Shown here: piece after piece, positions 25,238 through 34,498 of the stretch
Numbering within the stretch: position 1 is the first letter of the stretch
Layout of the letters: each line of letters opens with the position of its first letter
Assembly (NCBI GenBank): GCA_019637295.1
Contig: JAHBVX010000005.1
Coordinates: forward strand, 248,001-312,000
Source of the DNA: Polyangiaceae bacterium
GTDB taxonomy: Bacteria; Myxococcota_A; Polyangia; Polyangiales; Polyangiaceae
Reading direction: 5' to 3'
Length of the DNA: 64,000 bases
Position numbers and translations under genes: made by a program
Notes under the pieces: generated by a model
Databases searched by the model: none
Seen by the model: only the letters and a program-made list of their open reading frames with translations
Told to the model about the DNA's origin: nothing

Positions 25238-27700
25238 ATGGTCCGCGCCGTGGCCGAGCAAGCTCTGGCGCCTCCTCTCCCGACCGCTCGGACCGAGACC
25301 CCGACGCTCGAAGGTCGCTTTGTCTTGCTGCTGCTGCTCTTCGTGCTCAGCGGCGCCGCCGCGCTGGTCGATCAAATCTGCTTCTCGAAGTACCTGCGCA
25401 CCATCGTCGGCTCCACCGCATACGCCGTCAGCGCCGTGCTCGCCGCGTTCATGGTGGGACTGGCCCTCGGCGCGCACCTCGGAGGCCGCTTCGCCGCGAG
25501 GACCAACCGCCCGCTGTTCGCCTATGGGGTGCTCGAGTTGCTCGTCGCCGGCTCGGTGCTCGCGAGCCCCGTGGCCTTCGCGGCGCTCACTCCCGTGTAC
25601 GTTTCCCTGGCACAACGCGCACCCGACTCGATGCTGCTCGTCTCCACCGTGCGCTGGGCTCTCGCGCTGATCGTGGTGGTGGTGCCGACCACGGCCATGG
25701 GCGCCACCCTGCCGCTCGTCTCGCGCTTGCTTGGCGCCTCCGAGGCGCGCTCGCACGGTGAGCGGGCGCAGCGGGAGCGACAGCTCACGGGGCTCTACAC
25801 CGCCAACACCGTCGGCGGCGCCCTCGGCGCCCTCGGCGCGGCGTACCTGGCCCTGCCGCTGCTCGGTCTGGACGGGACGTTGTTCGCCGCCGCGGCGGTC
25901 AGCGCGTTGGTCGGCGCTGTCGCCATCGCGGTCGGTGCTCGGCCAGAGGATGCCGCCGTGAGGTCGCTCCACGACGAAGTCGCGCCGCTGCCGACCCAAT
26001 CCTTGGCACCGAGCGAGACCGAGCTGCGCGTGCTGCTGCTGCTCGCGTTCGGCTCGGGCGCGCTGGTGTTCGCCTGCGAGGTCGTGTTCACCCATCTGCT
26101 CGCGCTGATCATCGGCAACAGCGCCTACGCGTTCGGGCTCATTCTGGCCGTCTTCTTGGCGTGCCTCGCGCTCGGAGCTTCGCGCGCAGCGGGGGTGCTC
26201 GGGCGCTACGGTCCGCGAGCGCTGCCGGCGTCCCTCGTCGGGACGGGCGCCGCCCTCGCGCTCACCCTGCCGCTGTGGGACGTGCTGCCCACGTTCTTCG
26301 ATGGCACCGGCAAGGTCGTCCAGAGCTTCGCTGGGCGGGAGGCCCTGCGCGCAGCGGCCACCGCCACGATCTTGTTCGTCCCGGTCACGCTCATGGGGTT
26401 GTCCTTCCCCATCCTGCTCGCTCGGGTCGCGGCCACCCGCAACATCGGGCGCTGGGTCGGGCGCCTGACGTCCATCAACACCATTGGCGCGGTGCTGGGC
26501 TCGCTAGCGACGGGCTACGTCGTGCTCGCGGCGCTCGGCTCGCAGCGAACCCTGAGCGTGATCGCGGCGTGCTTCGCGCTCATGGGGCTGGCCGCGTTGC
26601 GGGCGGTCTGGCCCGCCACCACGAGTCGTTCCCCCGTCCTCGTGGTGGCGGGGCTGACGCTGCTGGGGCTGGTCCTCGTGCCGCGCTGGGACATGGCGCG
26701 CCTCACCAGCGGCAGCAACGTGTACTTCGACGGCAAGAGCGAACCCGAAGCCATCTTGATGATGCAGGAGGACATCCACGGCGGCGTCACCTCGGTGACT
26801 CGGGCCCAGGGCGTTCACACCCTCTACACCAACGGGAAATTCCAGGGCAATGACGGCTGGGAGCTGCACGCCCAGCGCTTCTTCGCCCATTACCCGGGGC
26901 TCTTCGTGTCGAGCTTCGATCGCGCGCTGGTGATCGGTCTGGGAACGGGCACCACCCTCGGAACCCTCGCCCTGTACCCCTTCGAGCGCATCGACGTGGT
27001 CGAGATCAGCCCCGCGATAGTGCAGGCCGCGGGGCGCTACTTCGAGGGGCCGAACCGCGGCGCCCTGCGGGATCCGCGGGTGAGACTCCACCTCGGCGAT
27101 GGCCGCAACTACCTGCTGGTCGAACGCGCCCGCTTCGATCTGATCGGCATCGAGCTCACGAGCGTCTGGTTCGCGGGGGCGGCGAACCTGTACAGCCGCG
27201 AGTTCTACGACCTGGTCCACGCTCGACTGGCGGAGCGCGGGATCTTCCAACAGTGGGTGCAGCTGCATCACATTCGGCGGCGCGACTTCGCCACCATCGT
27301 CTCGACCCTCCGCCAGCGCTTCGCCCACGTCGCGTTGTTCCTCGGCGGAGGCCAGGGGATCCTAGTCGCGTCGTCCGCACCGCTCATGGCGTCGCAGGCG
27401 CGGCTGGCGCGCCTGTCCGAGCGCGCCGGCTTTGCGGACGTGGTTCCGGGCAATCGTCCGCTCGAGACCTTGCTCGCCGACGTCTTGCTCGTGGACGAGG
27501 GCCTCGACCGCTTCCTCGCGGCGGTCGCCCGCGACTCGGGCATCGCGGTCCAGGCGATGATCTCCACCGACGACAATCTGTACCTCGAATACGCCACCCC
27601 CCGCGGTAACGTCCTGCCCTGGAGCACCCGAGACGAGCTCGTGACGGAGCTCCTGCGGTATCGCGATCCACGCGCCATCGCGGCCATGCTCGGGCCCTGA
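25238..27700 (+). CDS. Fused membrane transporter-like/spermidine synthase-like protein
   Basis: 820 residues from ATG 25238, which is preceded by AAGGGAGG at ideal distance. The first 490 residues hold about twelve to fourteen hydrophobic segments (for example LLLLLFVLSGAAALVDQI, SAVLAAFMVGLALGAHLGG), and the last ~300 form a class I methyltransferase-type Rossmann fold with the nucleotide loop VIGLGTGTTLGTLAL (about residue 563), DVVEIS and the spermidine-synthase-like ISTDDN near the end. Such fusions are known from many bacteria. Whether the C-domain makes polyamines is doubtful: the acidic aminopropyl-transfer residues are only partly conserved, so the substrate is open. Confidence 0.85.
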   Translation: MVRAVAEQALAPPLPTARTETPTLEGRFVLLLLLFVLSGAAALVDQICFSKYLRTIVGSTAYAVSAVLAAFMVGLALGAHLGGRFAARTNRPLFAYGVLELLVAGSVLASPVAFAALTPVYVSLAQRAPDSMLLVSTVRWALALIVVVVPTTAMGATLPLVSRLLGASEARSHGERAQRERQLTGLYTANTVGGALGALGAAYLALPLLGLDGTLFAAAAVSALVGAVAIAVGARPEDAAVRSLHDEVAPLPTQSLAPSETELRVLLLLAFGSGALVFACEVVFTHLLALIIGNSAYAFGLILAVFLACLALGASRAAGVLGRYGPRALPASLVGTGAALALTLPLWDVLPTFFDGTGKVVQSFAGREALRAAATATILFVPVTLMGLSFPILLARVAATRNIGRWVGRLTSINTIGAVLGSLATGYVVLAALGSQRTLSVIAACFALMGLAALRAVWPATTSRSPVLVVAGLTLLGLVLVPRWDMARLTSGSNVYFDGKSEPEAILMMQEDIHGGVTSVTRAQGVHTLYTNGKFQGNDGWELHAQRFFAHYPGLFVSSFDRALVIGLGTGTTLGTLALYPFERIDVVEISPAIVQAAGRYFEGPNRGALRDPRVRLHLGDGRNYLLVERARFDLIGIELTSVWFAGAANLYSREFYDLVHARLAERGIFQQWVQLHHIRRRDFATIVSTLRQRFAHVALFLGGGQGILVASSAPLMASQARLARLSERAGFADVVPGNRPLETLLADVLLVDEGLDRFLAAVARDSGIAVQAMISTDDNLYLEYATPRGNVLPWSTRDELVTELLRYRDPRAIAAMLGP

Positions 27701-27741
27701 GATGACGGCCAAACGGGACCGTGATAGTCGAGCGAGCTGAA

Positions 27742-28404
27742 ATGCGGTCGGTCGCCGTCGGTTTGTGCCTGGTTTCGCTCGGCTGCGCGACCACCGTCTC
27801 GCGCGCGCCGGGCGGCGAGGTCACGCTCGGGTCGGGCGCCGCCCAGGGCGAGTGCGAGTCGGAGCACTGGCTGGCGCTCGCGGGTGCGCGCTATCAGGTC
27901 CCGCAGGGGGAGCGTGGGCTTGGGCGGCGCAGCGACGGTGTCGGCGTGTATCGGGTGGGCGCTGCTCACCCGGAGAGCATCCCCGCTCTGGAGGAGAGCC
28001 TAGGCACCCGCCTGCTCCGCGACGAGGCGCGGGAGACCATCCGCGTTCACGATCGGGATCGTTTCGTCGCCATCGGCCTCGGCGCTGGCGCCGCCGCGGC
28101 CCTGGCCGTGGGCACCATCCTGCTCGTCAGCTCCTTCGAGACGAAGACCACCCGTCGAGCCGATGGCAGCCTGGACGAAGAGCAGGAGGTCGTCGGCGGT
28201 CGGCTCGCTGCCGGGGGCATCGTGCTCGGCGCGGGCTTCGGGCTCGGCATCGGCAGCGTCGCCGTGGCGCCCAGCGCCAAGCAGCGCGCCGAAGCGGACG
28301 CCGCGCGCTACGTCTTTCGTCCGGACGTGGACGATCTGAAGCGCGTCGAGACCAGCGTGGACGCCGCCAACGTGCGGACCCGCGGCCGGTGCGGGCAGCG
28401 CTGA
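27742..28404 (+). CDS. Hypothetical lipoprotein with two hydrophobic segments
   Basis: 220 residues from ATG 27742; a signal with lipobox VSLGC is followed by a short conserved-looking N-terminal region (ESEHWLALAGARYQV), then two hydrophobic hairpin segments (FVAIGLGAGAAAALAVGTILLVSSF and LAAGGIVLGAGFGLGIGSVAVAP) flanking a charged loop. This two-span layout is frequent in unknown Polyangiales envelope proteins. It ends one base from the convergent ddl gene. No function can be given. Confidence 0.6.
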   Translation: MRSVAVGLCLVSLGCATTVSRAPGGEVTLGSGAAQGECESEHWLALAGARYQVPQGERGLGRRSDGVGVYRVGAAHPESIPALEESLGTRLLRDEARETIRVHDRDRFVAIGLGAGAAAALAVGTILLVSSFETKTTRRADGSLDEEQEVVGGRLAAGGIVLGAGFGLGIGSVAVAPSAKQRAEADAARYVFRPDVDDLKRVETSVDAANVRTRGRCGQR

Positions 28405-28405
28405 C

Positions 28406-29413
28406 TCAGACCGCGAGCGCGAGCTCGTCGTCGCTCTCGATGGGGATCGCGCGCGGCACCCGGCCCGACTGCTCGACCCGAGGCGCGGCCACGTGCAGCG
28501 TGGCTCGCGCCAGGATGGCCTCACACAGCTCGCCGAAGTCATAACCCGCAGCCGCCGCGATCTTGGGCAGCAGGCTCGTGGGCGTCATTCCGGGCAGCGT
28601 GTTGACCTCGAGGACGTACTCGTTCTGCCCTTCGGTCACGATCAGATCGACCCGCACTGCGCCAGTTGCGTCAACCGCGCGCGCGGCGCGCTCCGCCAGG
28701 TTGAGCACGCCTCGATAGCGCACCGCAGGCAGCCGAGCCGGCATGTGGTACTCCGTCATGCCCGGCGTGTACTTGGCCTCGTAGTCGTAGATCCCACTCT
28801 TGGGCTCGATTTCGATGGCACCGAGCACACGTCCGTCGAGGATGCCGACGGCGACCTCCCTTCCGGCGATGAAGCGCTCCACGACCACGCTGCCGTCGTG
28901 GGTCAGCGCATCGTCCACGGCGCGGGACAGCTCCTCCGCATCGTTGGCGCGTGCCACACCGACGCTCGAGCCTTCGCGGCGCGGCTTTACGATCACGGGG
29001 TAGCCGAAGGCGCCGTGCAGCTCCTCCAGGTCCGCTCGGGCTGCGGCCCCATCCACCACGTAGTAAGGCGGTGTGGGCACGTTGTGGAGCCTGAACAGCT
29101 CCTTGCTCTTGAGCTTGTCCATGGCCAGAGCGCTGCCGAGCACCCCGGAGCCGGTGTACGGGATTTGAAGCAGCTCACACAGACCCTGGACGCAGCCGTC
29201 CTCGCCGAGGCGACCATGCAGCGCCAGGAACGCCACGTCGATGGCGGCGGCTCGCAGCGCCGCGGCCGGATCGATCCCCGCGGCCAGGTCGATACACACG
29301 ACCTCGTGCCCTCGGGCCTCGAGCGCCGCGGCCACGGACCGCCCGGTATTGAGGGAAATCTCCCGCTCCGCGGAGCTGCCACCCATCACGATACCAACGC
29401 ACCGAGTCGCCAT
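28406..29413 (-). CDS. ddl: D-alanine--D-alanine ligase
   Basis: 335 residues, the usual length of Ddl. It makes the D-Ala-D-Ala dipeptide for peptidoglycan in the cytoplasm. The ATP-grasp fold is clear: N-terminal GIVMGGSSAEREISL, substrate loop HGRLGEDGCVQGLCE, ATP region KPRREGSSVGV, and the metal/ATP residues in EVNTLPGMTP. The gene is preceded by a PP2C phosphatase gene (71-base gap) on the same strand. A second, more distant product such as a ligase making D-Ala-D-Lac is possible, but the Tyr in the active loop (IYDYEAKYTPG) favours D-Ala-D-Ala. Confidence 0.93.
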   Translation of the reverse strand: MATRCVGIVMGGSSAEREISLNTGRSVAAALEARGHEVVCIDLAAGIDPAAALRAAAIDVAFLALHGRLGEDGCVQGLCELLQIPYTGSGVLGSALAMDKLKSKELFRLHNVPTPPYYVVDGAAARADLEELHGAFGYPVIVKPRREGSSVGVARANDAEELSRAVDDALTHDGSVVVERFIAGREVAVGILDGRVLGAIEIEPKSGIYDYEAKYTPGMTEYHMPARLPAVRYRGVLNLAERAARAVDATGAVRVDLIVTEGQNEYVLEVNTLPGMTPTSLLPKIAAAAGYDFGELCEAILARATLHVAAPRVEQSGRVPRAIPIESDDELALAV

Positions 29414-29484
29414 GTCTCTACTTCTCCTGAGCCTGATTGCGTCGGTACCCGAGGGCGGGCCCCCGGGCCAAGTATCGAGCGGGC

Positions 29485-30252
29485 TCAGTAGACTTCCACG
29501 AGAATGGCGGTGATGTTGTCGCGGCCGCCTCGGGCGTTGGCCAACTCGACGAAGCGCTGCACCGCCGCGTGGCCACCCTGGGCCGCCACCTCGGGGATCT
29601 CCTCGACGCGCAGGTAGCCGTGCAGACCATCACTGCACAGCAGGTACTGATCCCCGAGCTCCATGGGCGCGACCAGCGTGTCCACCTGGACGTAGTCGCG
29701 GTTGCCCACCGCGCGGGTGATCACGTTCTTGTGCTTGGCGTGCTTCGCCTCTTCTTCGGTCAAGAGGCCCTGCTTGATCTGCCAAGCGATCAACGTGTGA
29801 TCCTCCGTGAGCTGCCGCACCTCCGTGCCGCGGACACGGTAGATTCGGCTATCCCCCACCTGCCCGAGGACCATGGCGTCGCCGATTCGCATCATGGCGC
29901 TGATGGTCGTGCCCATGCCGGCCTTGTTCGTGTCCAGCTCCGCCATGGCGAACACCATGTAGGTCGCGGCTTGCACGGCCCCCTCCACCAAGCGGCAGGC
30001 CGCGCGCTCCGACGCCTCCGTGTCGGCGGCGCTGCGATCGAACTTGGCGAGCCCGCGCTTGACCATCCCGTAGATCGTGTCGATGGCCTCCTGGCTCGCG
30101 ACCTCCCCCGCGGCGTGACCACCCATGCCGTCGGCCACGACCCAGAGGCCGAGGTCGTCGTCGACCAGGAACGCGTCCTCGTTGACCTTGCGCCGCTTGC
30201 CCAAGTCGGTCGCGCCGTAGGACCGGGTCACTAGCTGCTGCTCGACGGACAT
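29485..30252 (-). CDS. PP2C-family Ser/Thr protein phosphatase
   Basis: 255 residues from ATG 30252 (an ATG 18 bases upstream is also possible). All PP2C metal motifs are present: VNEDAF, VADGMGGHAAGE, GDSRIYRV and the final GGRDNITAILVEV. It removes phosphates from Ser/Thr residues with Mn/Mg and so can counteract the Hanks kinases in this genome. The conserved Asp/Gly positions are all intact, so it should be active. Divergent from the FIST gene, and placed directly upstream of ddl. Confidence 0.93.
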   Translation of the reverse strand: MSVEQQLVTRSYGATDLGKRRKVNEDAFLVDDDLGLWVVADGMGGHAAGEVASQEAIDTIYGMVKRGLAKFDRSAADTEASERAACRLVEGAVQAATYMVFAMAELDTNKAGMGTTISAMMRIGDAMVLGQVGDSRIYRVRGTEVRQLTEDHTLIAWQIKQGLLTEEEAKHAKHKNVITRAVGNRDYVQVDTLVAPMELGDQYLLCSDGLHGYLRVEEIPEVAAQGGHAAVQRFVELANARGGRDNITAILVEVY

Positions 30253-30278
30253 CGCGCTCACGAGCAGCATCGCCGAAA

Positions 30279-31493
30279 TTGCGCCGGGTCTCCACGAGAA
30301 AGAAGGGCCGCTCGAAGGCCGGCTTGCGCGCGACGCTGCGGGAAAATATCGTCTGGGGCGGGATGGCCGCAGGCGCACTCACGTTTCTCCTCGCCACGGA
30401 CTCGCCTCAGCGGGTGGGCCGTGAGCTCGGCGCGACGCTCGGCCGCGTGACCTCACCCGGAGGGGCGATGCTGTTCGTCTCCGGCCGCCTCGCAGACCGC
30501 GGGGCCGAGCTGGCAGACCGGATCGCCTCCCTCCGCTCTGGCGTGCCCGTGCTGATCGCGGCGGGCACCGGCGTGCTCACCGAGGCCGGGGAGCTCGAGG
30601 GGCAGTCCGCCGTTGCCGGGCTGGTCTACTCCGGCAAGCCCGCCGAGGTCGTCAGCGTCGACGGCGAGGATCCCGAAGACGTCGGCGACGCGCTCGGCCG
30701 CACCTTGGCGGATCTGCTCGCCCGCTCGGGACACCCGGCGCTGATCATGGTCTCGGCCGATGTCAGCGCTGGCCTCGGCGCGCTCGCGGACGTGCGCGGT
30801 CTCGATGCCGTGTTCGGCGCGGGTACGGCGGGCAACTCTCGGCCAACGGTGATCGATCGCGCCGGACTGGTGCGCTCTGCCAAGGGGGCGGTGATGGTGC
30901 TGCACGGCGTCGGGCGGCCGCTCATCGCCGCCTCCCCCGCGTGCCGCTTGCTCACTCCCCTGCTCGAGGTGACCGAGAGCCACGGGCGCCTGCTGCTCGC
31001 CCTCGGCGGGCAGCAGGCCCTTGAGGTCTTGTCGCGCGCCGCGGAGTCGCTCGACGACCGCTCACTGGTCCTGGTCGCCCTCGGGGACCCCGCCGCCAGC
31101 GAGGGCGACCCTGCCGTCGTGCTCAGGCCCATCCAGGGTGTGGATCCGACGCGGGGCGCGGTGGTGCTCGGCTCGGCCATCGACCCGGTGCGCCCGGTGG
31201 CCTTCGCCGTTCGCGACGCGGACGCCTCACGCACCGACTTGACGCGAGTCGCCCACGCCGCCCGGCGCGGCCTGGCCGGCGCCCTACCCCGCTTCGGCGT
31301 CTACCTGAGCTGTTCCGGGCGCGGCAGCGGGCTGTACGGCGCCCCGGACGTCGAGACCACCGTGCTGAGGCGGGCGCTGCCCGAGCTGCCCTTCGCCGGC
31401 TTGCTGTCCGCCTTCGAGATCGCGCCCCACCGCGCCCGGCCGGAGCTTCACCTTTACACGGGCGTGTTGTCCGTATTCAGCTCGCCCAGCTGA
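30279..31493 (+). CDS. FIST-domain protein
   Basis: 404 residues from a TTG at 30279; the alternative ATG 30363 starts within a high-GC3 region that looks coding, so the earlier start is preferred but not certain. The core is a FIST N plus C pair: PGGAMLFVSGRLADRGAEL and the C-terminal VYLSCSGRGSGLYG, followed by GLLSAFEIAP and ELHLYTGVLSVF, which is the typical end of the family. FIST domains sense small ligands in signal-transduction proteins. Here the domain is alone, with no kinase or cyclase partner fused, between a PP2C gene and a type III export-gate gene. Confidence 0.75.
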   Translation: MRRVSTRKKGRSKAGLRATLRENIVWGGMAAGALTFLLATDSPQRVGRELGATLGRVTSPGGAMLFVSGRLADRGAELADRIASLRSGVPVLIAAGTGVLTEAGELEGQSAVAGLVYSGKPAEVVSVDGEDPEDVGDALGRTLADLLARSGHPALIMVSADVSAGLGALADVRGLDAVFGAGTAGNSRPTVIDRAGLVRSAKGAVMVLHGVGRPLIAASPACRLLTPLLEVTESHGRLLLALGGQQALEVLSRAAESLDDRSLVLVALGDPAASEGDPAVVLRPIQGVDPTRGAVVLGSAIDPVRPVAFAVRDADASRTDLTRVAHAARRGLAGALPRFGVYLSCSGRGSGLYGAPDVETTVLRRALPELPFAGLLSAFEIAPHRARPELHLYTGVLSVFSSPS

Positions 31494-31506
31494 CTCGACG
31501 CGACTC

Positions 31507-33471
31507 ATGGCTGCTCCCTCCTCCCTGACCACCCGCCCCGCAAAGAAGCGATTTCCCATCGCCGACGCCGCCCTAGCTCTGCTGGTCATCGCGGTCGTGG
31601 GGCTGATGATCGTGCCGCTGCCGACCTGGCTGCTCGATCTGCTCATCGCGAGCAACCTCGCCATCTCGGTCTCACTGTTGCTGGTCACGCTCTATGTCAG
31701 CGACGCCCTGCGCATCGCCGCGTTTCCCACCATCTTGTTGCTCACGACCCTGGTGCGCCTGGCGCTGAACGTCTCGAGCACCCGGCTGATACTGCTGCAG
31801 GCCGACGCCGGGGAAGTGATCAAGGCGTTCGGCCAGTTCGTCGTGCGCGGCAACTACGTCGTGGGCGGCGTCATCTTCCTGATCCTCACCATCATTCAGT
31901 TCGTGGTGATCGCCAAGGGTAGCGAGCGCGTCGCGGAGGTCGGAGCCCGCTTCACCCTCGACGCGATGCCCGGCAAGCAGATGGCCATCGATGCCGAGTT
32001 GCGCAGCGGCAGCATCGACGGCGCCGAGGCCAAACGGCGCCGTCGCGCGCTGTCACGCGAGAGCCAGTTCTATGGCGCCATGGACGGCGCGATGAAGTTC
32101 GTGAAGGGCGACGTGATCGCCTCGTTCTTGATCACGCTGATCAACATCCTGGGCGGGCTCGCCATCGGGGTCGGACAGCGGGACATGGAGCTCGGGGCCG
32201 CCCTCAAGCGCTACGGCCTGCTCACCATCGGTGACGGCCTGGTCTCCCAGATCCCCGCCTTGATCATCGCGACCGCAGCGGGGGTGCTCGTCACCCGCGT
32301 CGCGAGCGACGAACCCGACACGCCGCTCGGACAGGAGTTGTCCAATCAGATCTTCGGCGCGCCTCGCGCGCTGCGCGTGGCCAGCTTGTTCGTCGTGCTG
32401 TTGGCGGTGGTTCCGGGACTGCCGGCGCTGCCGTTCCTGCTCATTGGCGCGCTGCTGTTCGTCGCCTCTCGTGCCCCCGCCCAGCCCGCCCGCCCCCTCG
32501 AGCTGGGCGCCCCCCCGGGGCGCGCGACCAGCGACGGGCAACGCGAGCCCTTCCTACCCGTGGTCGTGCCGTGGTCCCTGGAGATCGCGCCGGACCTGCA
32601 GCGTCTACTCGACGACGACGTGCGCGGCGGTCAGGTACGCCGCCCCGGGCTGCGGGCCGCGGCCGGTGCGGTTCAGGAGCTATTGTTTCGCCAGCTGGGT
32701 GTGCCATTGCCCGCCGCGGAGGTGAGCGTTGGCTCGGATCTCCCGAGCGGAACCATCGTGCTCAGCATCCACGAGGTGCCTGCGAGGCTGCTCGAGCTCC
32801 CAACGGACACCCGCGACGACGAGATCGCTGGCGCGGTCGTGGAGCAAGCGCTCGACGTCCTGCGCCCCCGGGCCGCAGATTTCCTGGGGCTGGCCGAGAC
32901 GCAGGGCTTGCTCGACCAGCTCGAGCAGGTCGCGCCCGCCTCGGTGCGTCAGGTGGTCCCCAAGCCCGTCTCCTTGACCGTGCTCACCGAGGTGCTCCGG
33001 CGGCTGGTCGAGGAGGGCATCTCCATCCGTGATCTCAAAGGCATACTCGAGGCCCTGGCGCAGGTCGCACAGGCGGATCGGGATCCCCTGACTCTGGCGG
33101 AGTTCGTGCGCTCGCAGCTGCGCCGCGCGCTCACCCACCAGCTGACGGAAGGCGCGCCCGAGCTCGAGGTCATCCTGCTCGATCCCATGATCGAGGACAC
33201 GATCCGCGGAGCCATCTCACGCACCGCGTCGGGCAGCTTCCTCACCCTCGCCCCGGCTGCGGGGCGCGACATCGTCACCGCGATCCGACGCGCGCTGGGC
33301 GACGCACCCTTGGCCTTCGCACCCGTCGTGCTCACCCAACCCGACGTCCGCCGCTTCGTCAAGAAGCTGATCGAAGTGGATCTGCCCGCGGCCCGCGTCG
33401 TCTCCTACGCCGAGCTGCTGCCGGAGCTGCGCATCAAGCCCGCAGGCCGCGCGACGCTCGTTGGGCTATGA
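31507..33471 (+). CDS. Type III secretion/flagellar export-gate protein (SctV/FlhA family), standing alone
   Basis: 654 residues. The N-terminal half has about eight membrane spans and the FHIPEP signature region (ARFTLDAMPGKQMAIDAELRSG near residue 155-175); the C-terminal half (about 350-654) is the soluble nonamer ring that binds export substrates. The protein therefore looks complete. FlhA and SctV cannot be told apart reliably by eye; myxobacteria such as Sorangium lack flagella, so SctV is the likelier type. No other type III gene (sctJ, N, R, S, T, U) is in the window, on either side for over 20 kb, which is unusual because the cluster is normally contiguous. Confidence 0.85.
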   Translation: MAAPSSLTTRPAKKRFPIADAALALLVIAVVGLMIVPLPTWLLDLLIASNLAISVSLLLVTLYVSDALRIAAFPTILLLTTLVRLALNVSSTRLILLQADAGEVIKAFGQFVVRGNYVVGGVIFLILTIIQFVVIAKGSERVAEVGARFTLDAMPGKQMAIDAELRSGSIDGAEAKRRRRALSRESQFYGAMDGAMKFVKGDVIASFLITLINILGGLAIGVGQRDMELGAALKRYGLLTIGDGLVSQIPALIIATAAGVLVTRVASDEPDTPLGQELSNQIFGAPRALRVASLFVVLLAVVPGLPALPFLLIGALLFVASRAPAQPARPLELGAPPGRATSDGQREPFLPVVVPWSLEIAPDLQRLLDDDVRGGQVRRPGLRAAAGAVQELLFRQLGVPLPAAEVSVGSDLPSGTIVLSIHEVPARLLELPTDTRDDEIAGAVVEQALDVLRPRAADFLGLAETQGLLDQLEQVAPASVRQVVPKPVSLTVLTEVLRRLVEEGISIRDLKGILEALAQVAQADRDPLTLAEFVRSQLRRALTHQLTEGAPELEVILLDPMIEDTIRGAISRTASGSFLTLAPAAGRDIVTAIRRALGDAPLAFAPVVLTQPDVRRFVKKLIEVDLPAARVVSYAELLPELRIKPAGRATLVGL

Positions 33472-33492
33472 CGATGAGCCTCGGCGCCACCC

Positions 33493-34455
33493 TCACTGCC
33501 GGCGCTGCACGACCATCTTGCGAGGCACTTGGCCGCTCTGCTCGAGCAGCCGCTTGGCCTCCTTCTGCAGCAGCGGATGGGTCCGCTTGACCAAGAAGGC
33601 GCCGAGCAAGCGGACGTCCTGCTCCAGCAGCTTCTTGAGCGCCCGCTTCATGCCCTTCAGATCGCTGCCATAGGCGCACGCGAACGCGTGGGCCCGCCAC
33701 AGCTGGGGCCGAAGCTGCTCGTACTCGGCATCCTCCGGGTCGAAGAGCTGCAGGGTCTCCAGCCCCTTCTTGGCTTGACCGGTCCGCGCCCAGGCCTCGG
33801 CGATCACGGCGGCCATCATGGCTCGTGCCTTGGCCTCGTTGTGTCGCTTGAGATCGATCCCATCCGCGAGACGGCGGGCGGGCTCCGCTTCGCCGAGCAT
33901 GAGGTGGATCATCGCGCGCTGCGAGCGGGCTTCGTCCGCGACCGGCGCCATCACCTTCCCGAGATCGATCTGCTCCAGGGTCGAGAGCGCCTTTCTGGGG
34001 TCCTCCTGCAGCTCGAGCTGCGCGCGGGCGAAGATGGCGGCTGGGTCCTTCTTCTTGAAACCCTTGTCCAGCTGCTCCAGCGCCGCCTTGCGATCGTCGG
34101 CGGTCTCCACCTGGCTGAGCACGCCGGCGACGCCACGCGCCTTCTGCGCCTGACGGATGGCCCAGAACACGATGCCGAGCAAGACGACGGTGACGACCCC
34201 CGGAACGCCGAGGGCGACGGTCTTGGCGGTGCTCGACTGGCTGACTCCGGCGATCAGGCCGCCGAGCAGCCAGACGCCGACCAGTGGGATCGCGAGCCTG
34301 AGCACCAGCTTCTTGAGGGCGTCCCGGCCGAGGGGATCGGCCAGCTCCTTGGGGCGCTGCACGAGCGGCTGTGCCAGCGCCTTCTTCCGGCTCTTGCCGT
34401 CGGCCGAGTCCTGACGCGTCGAGGCTCGGCGGAGCTTTCGGGCTTCTTTCGCCAC
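33493..34455 (-). CDS. Membrane-anchored TPR-like protein
   Basis: 320 residues. The first 50 are strongly basic (Lys/Arg-rich), then two membrane spans (about 53-70 and 82-100) and a long, all-helical C-terminal half with several TPR-like repeats (ALEQLDKGFKKKDPAAIFARAQLELQED, AIHLMLGEAEPARRLADGI). It probably sits in the inner membrane with the helical part as a protein-binding scaffold. No exact family can be given. Its stop is 22 bases from the convergent export-gate gene; downstream on its strand is nothing but that gene. Confidence 0.65.
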   Translation of the reverse strand: MAKEARKLRRASTRQDSADGKSRKKALAQPLVQRPKELADPLGRDALKKLVLRLAIPLVGVWLLGGLIAGVSQSSTAKTVALGVPGVVTVVLLGIVFWAIRQAQKARGVAGVLSQVETADDRKAALEQLDKGFKKKDPAAIFARAQLELQEDPRKALSTLEQIDLGKVMAPVADEARSQRAMIHLMLGEAEPARRLADGIDLKRHNEAKARAMMAAVIAEAWARTGQAKKGLETLQLFDPEDAEYEQLRPQLWRAHAFACAYGSDLKGMKRALKKLLEQDVRLLGAFLVKRTHPLLQKEAKRLLEQSGQVPRKMVVQRRQ

Positions 34456-34498
34456 GGCCGGGGGCTATAGCGCCGGCCGGGGTGAGGACGCAACCCGG

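Noticed and set aside
24083-26095. Long Arg/Gly-rich open frames opposite the M14 peptidase and transporter fusion
   Set aside because: They overlap tRNA-Glu and two clear genes and have the composition of shadow frames.
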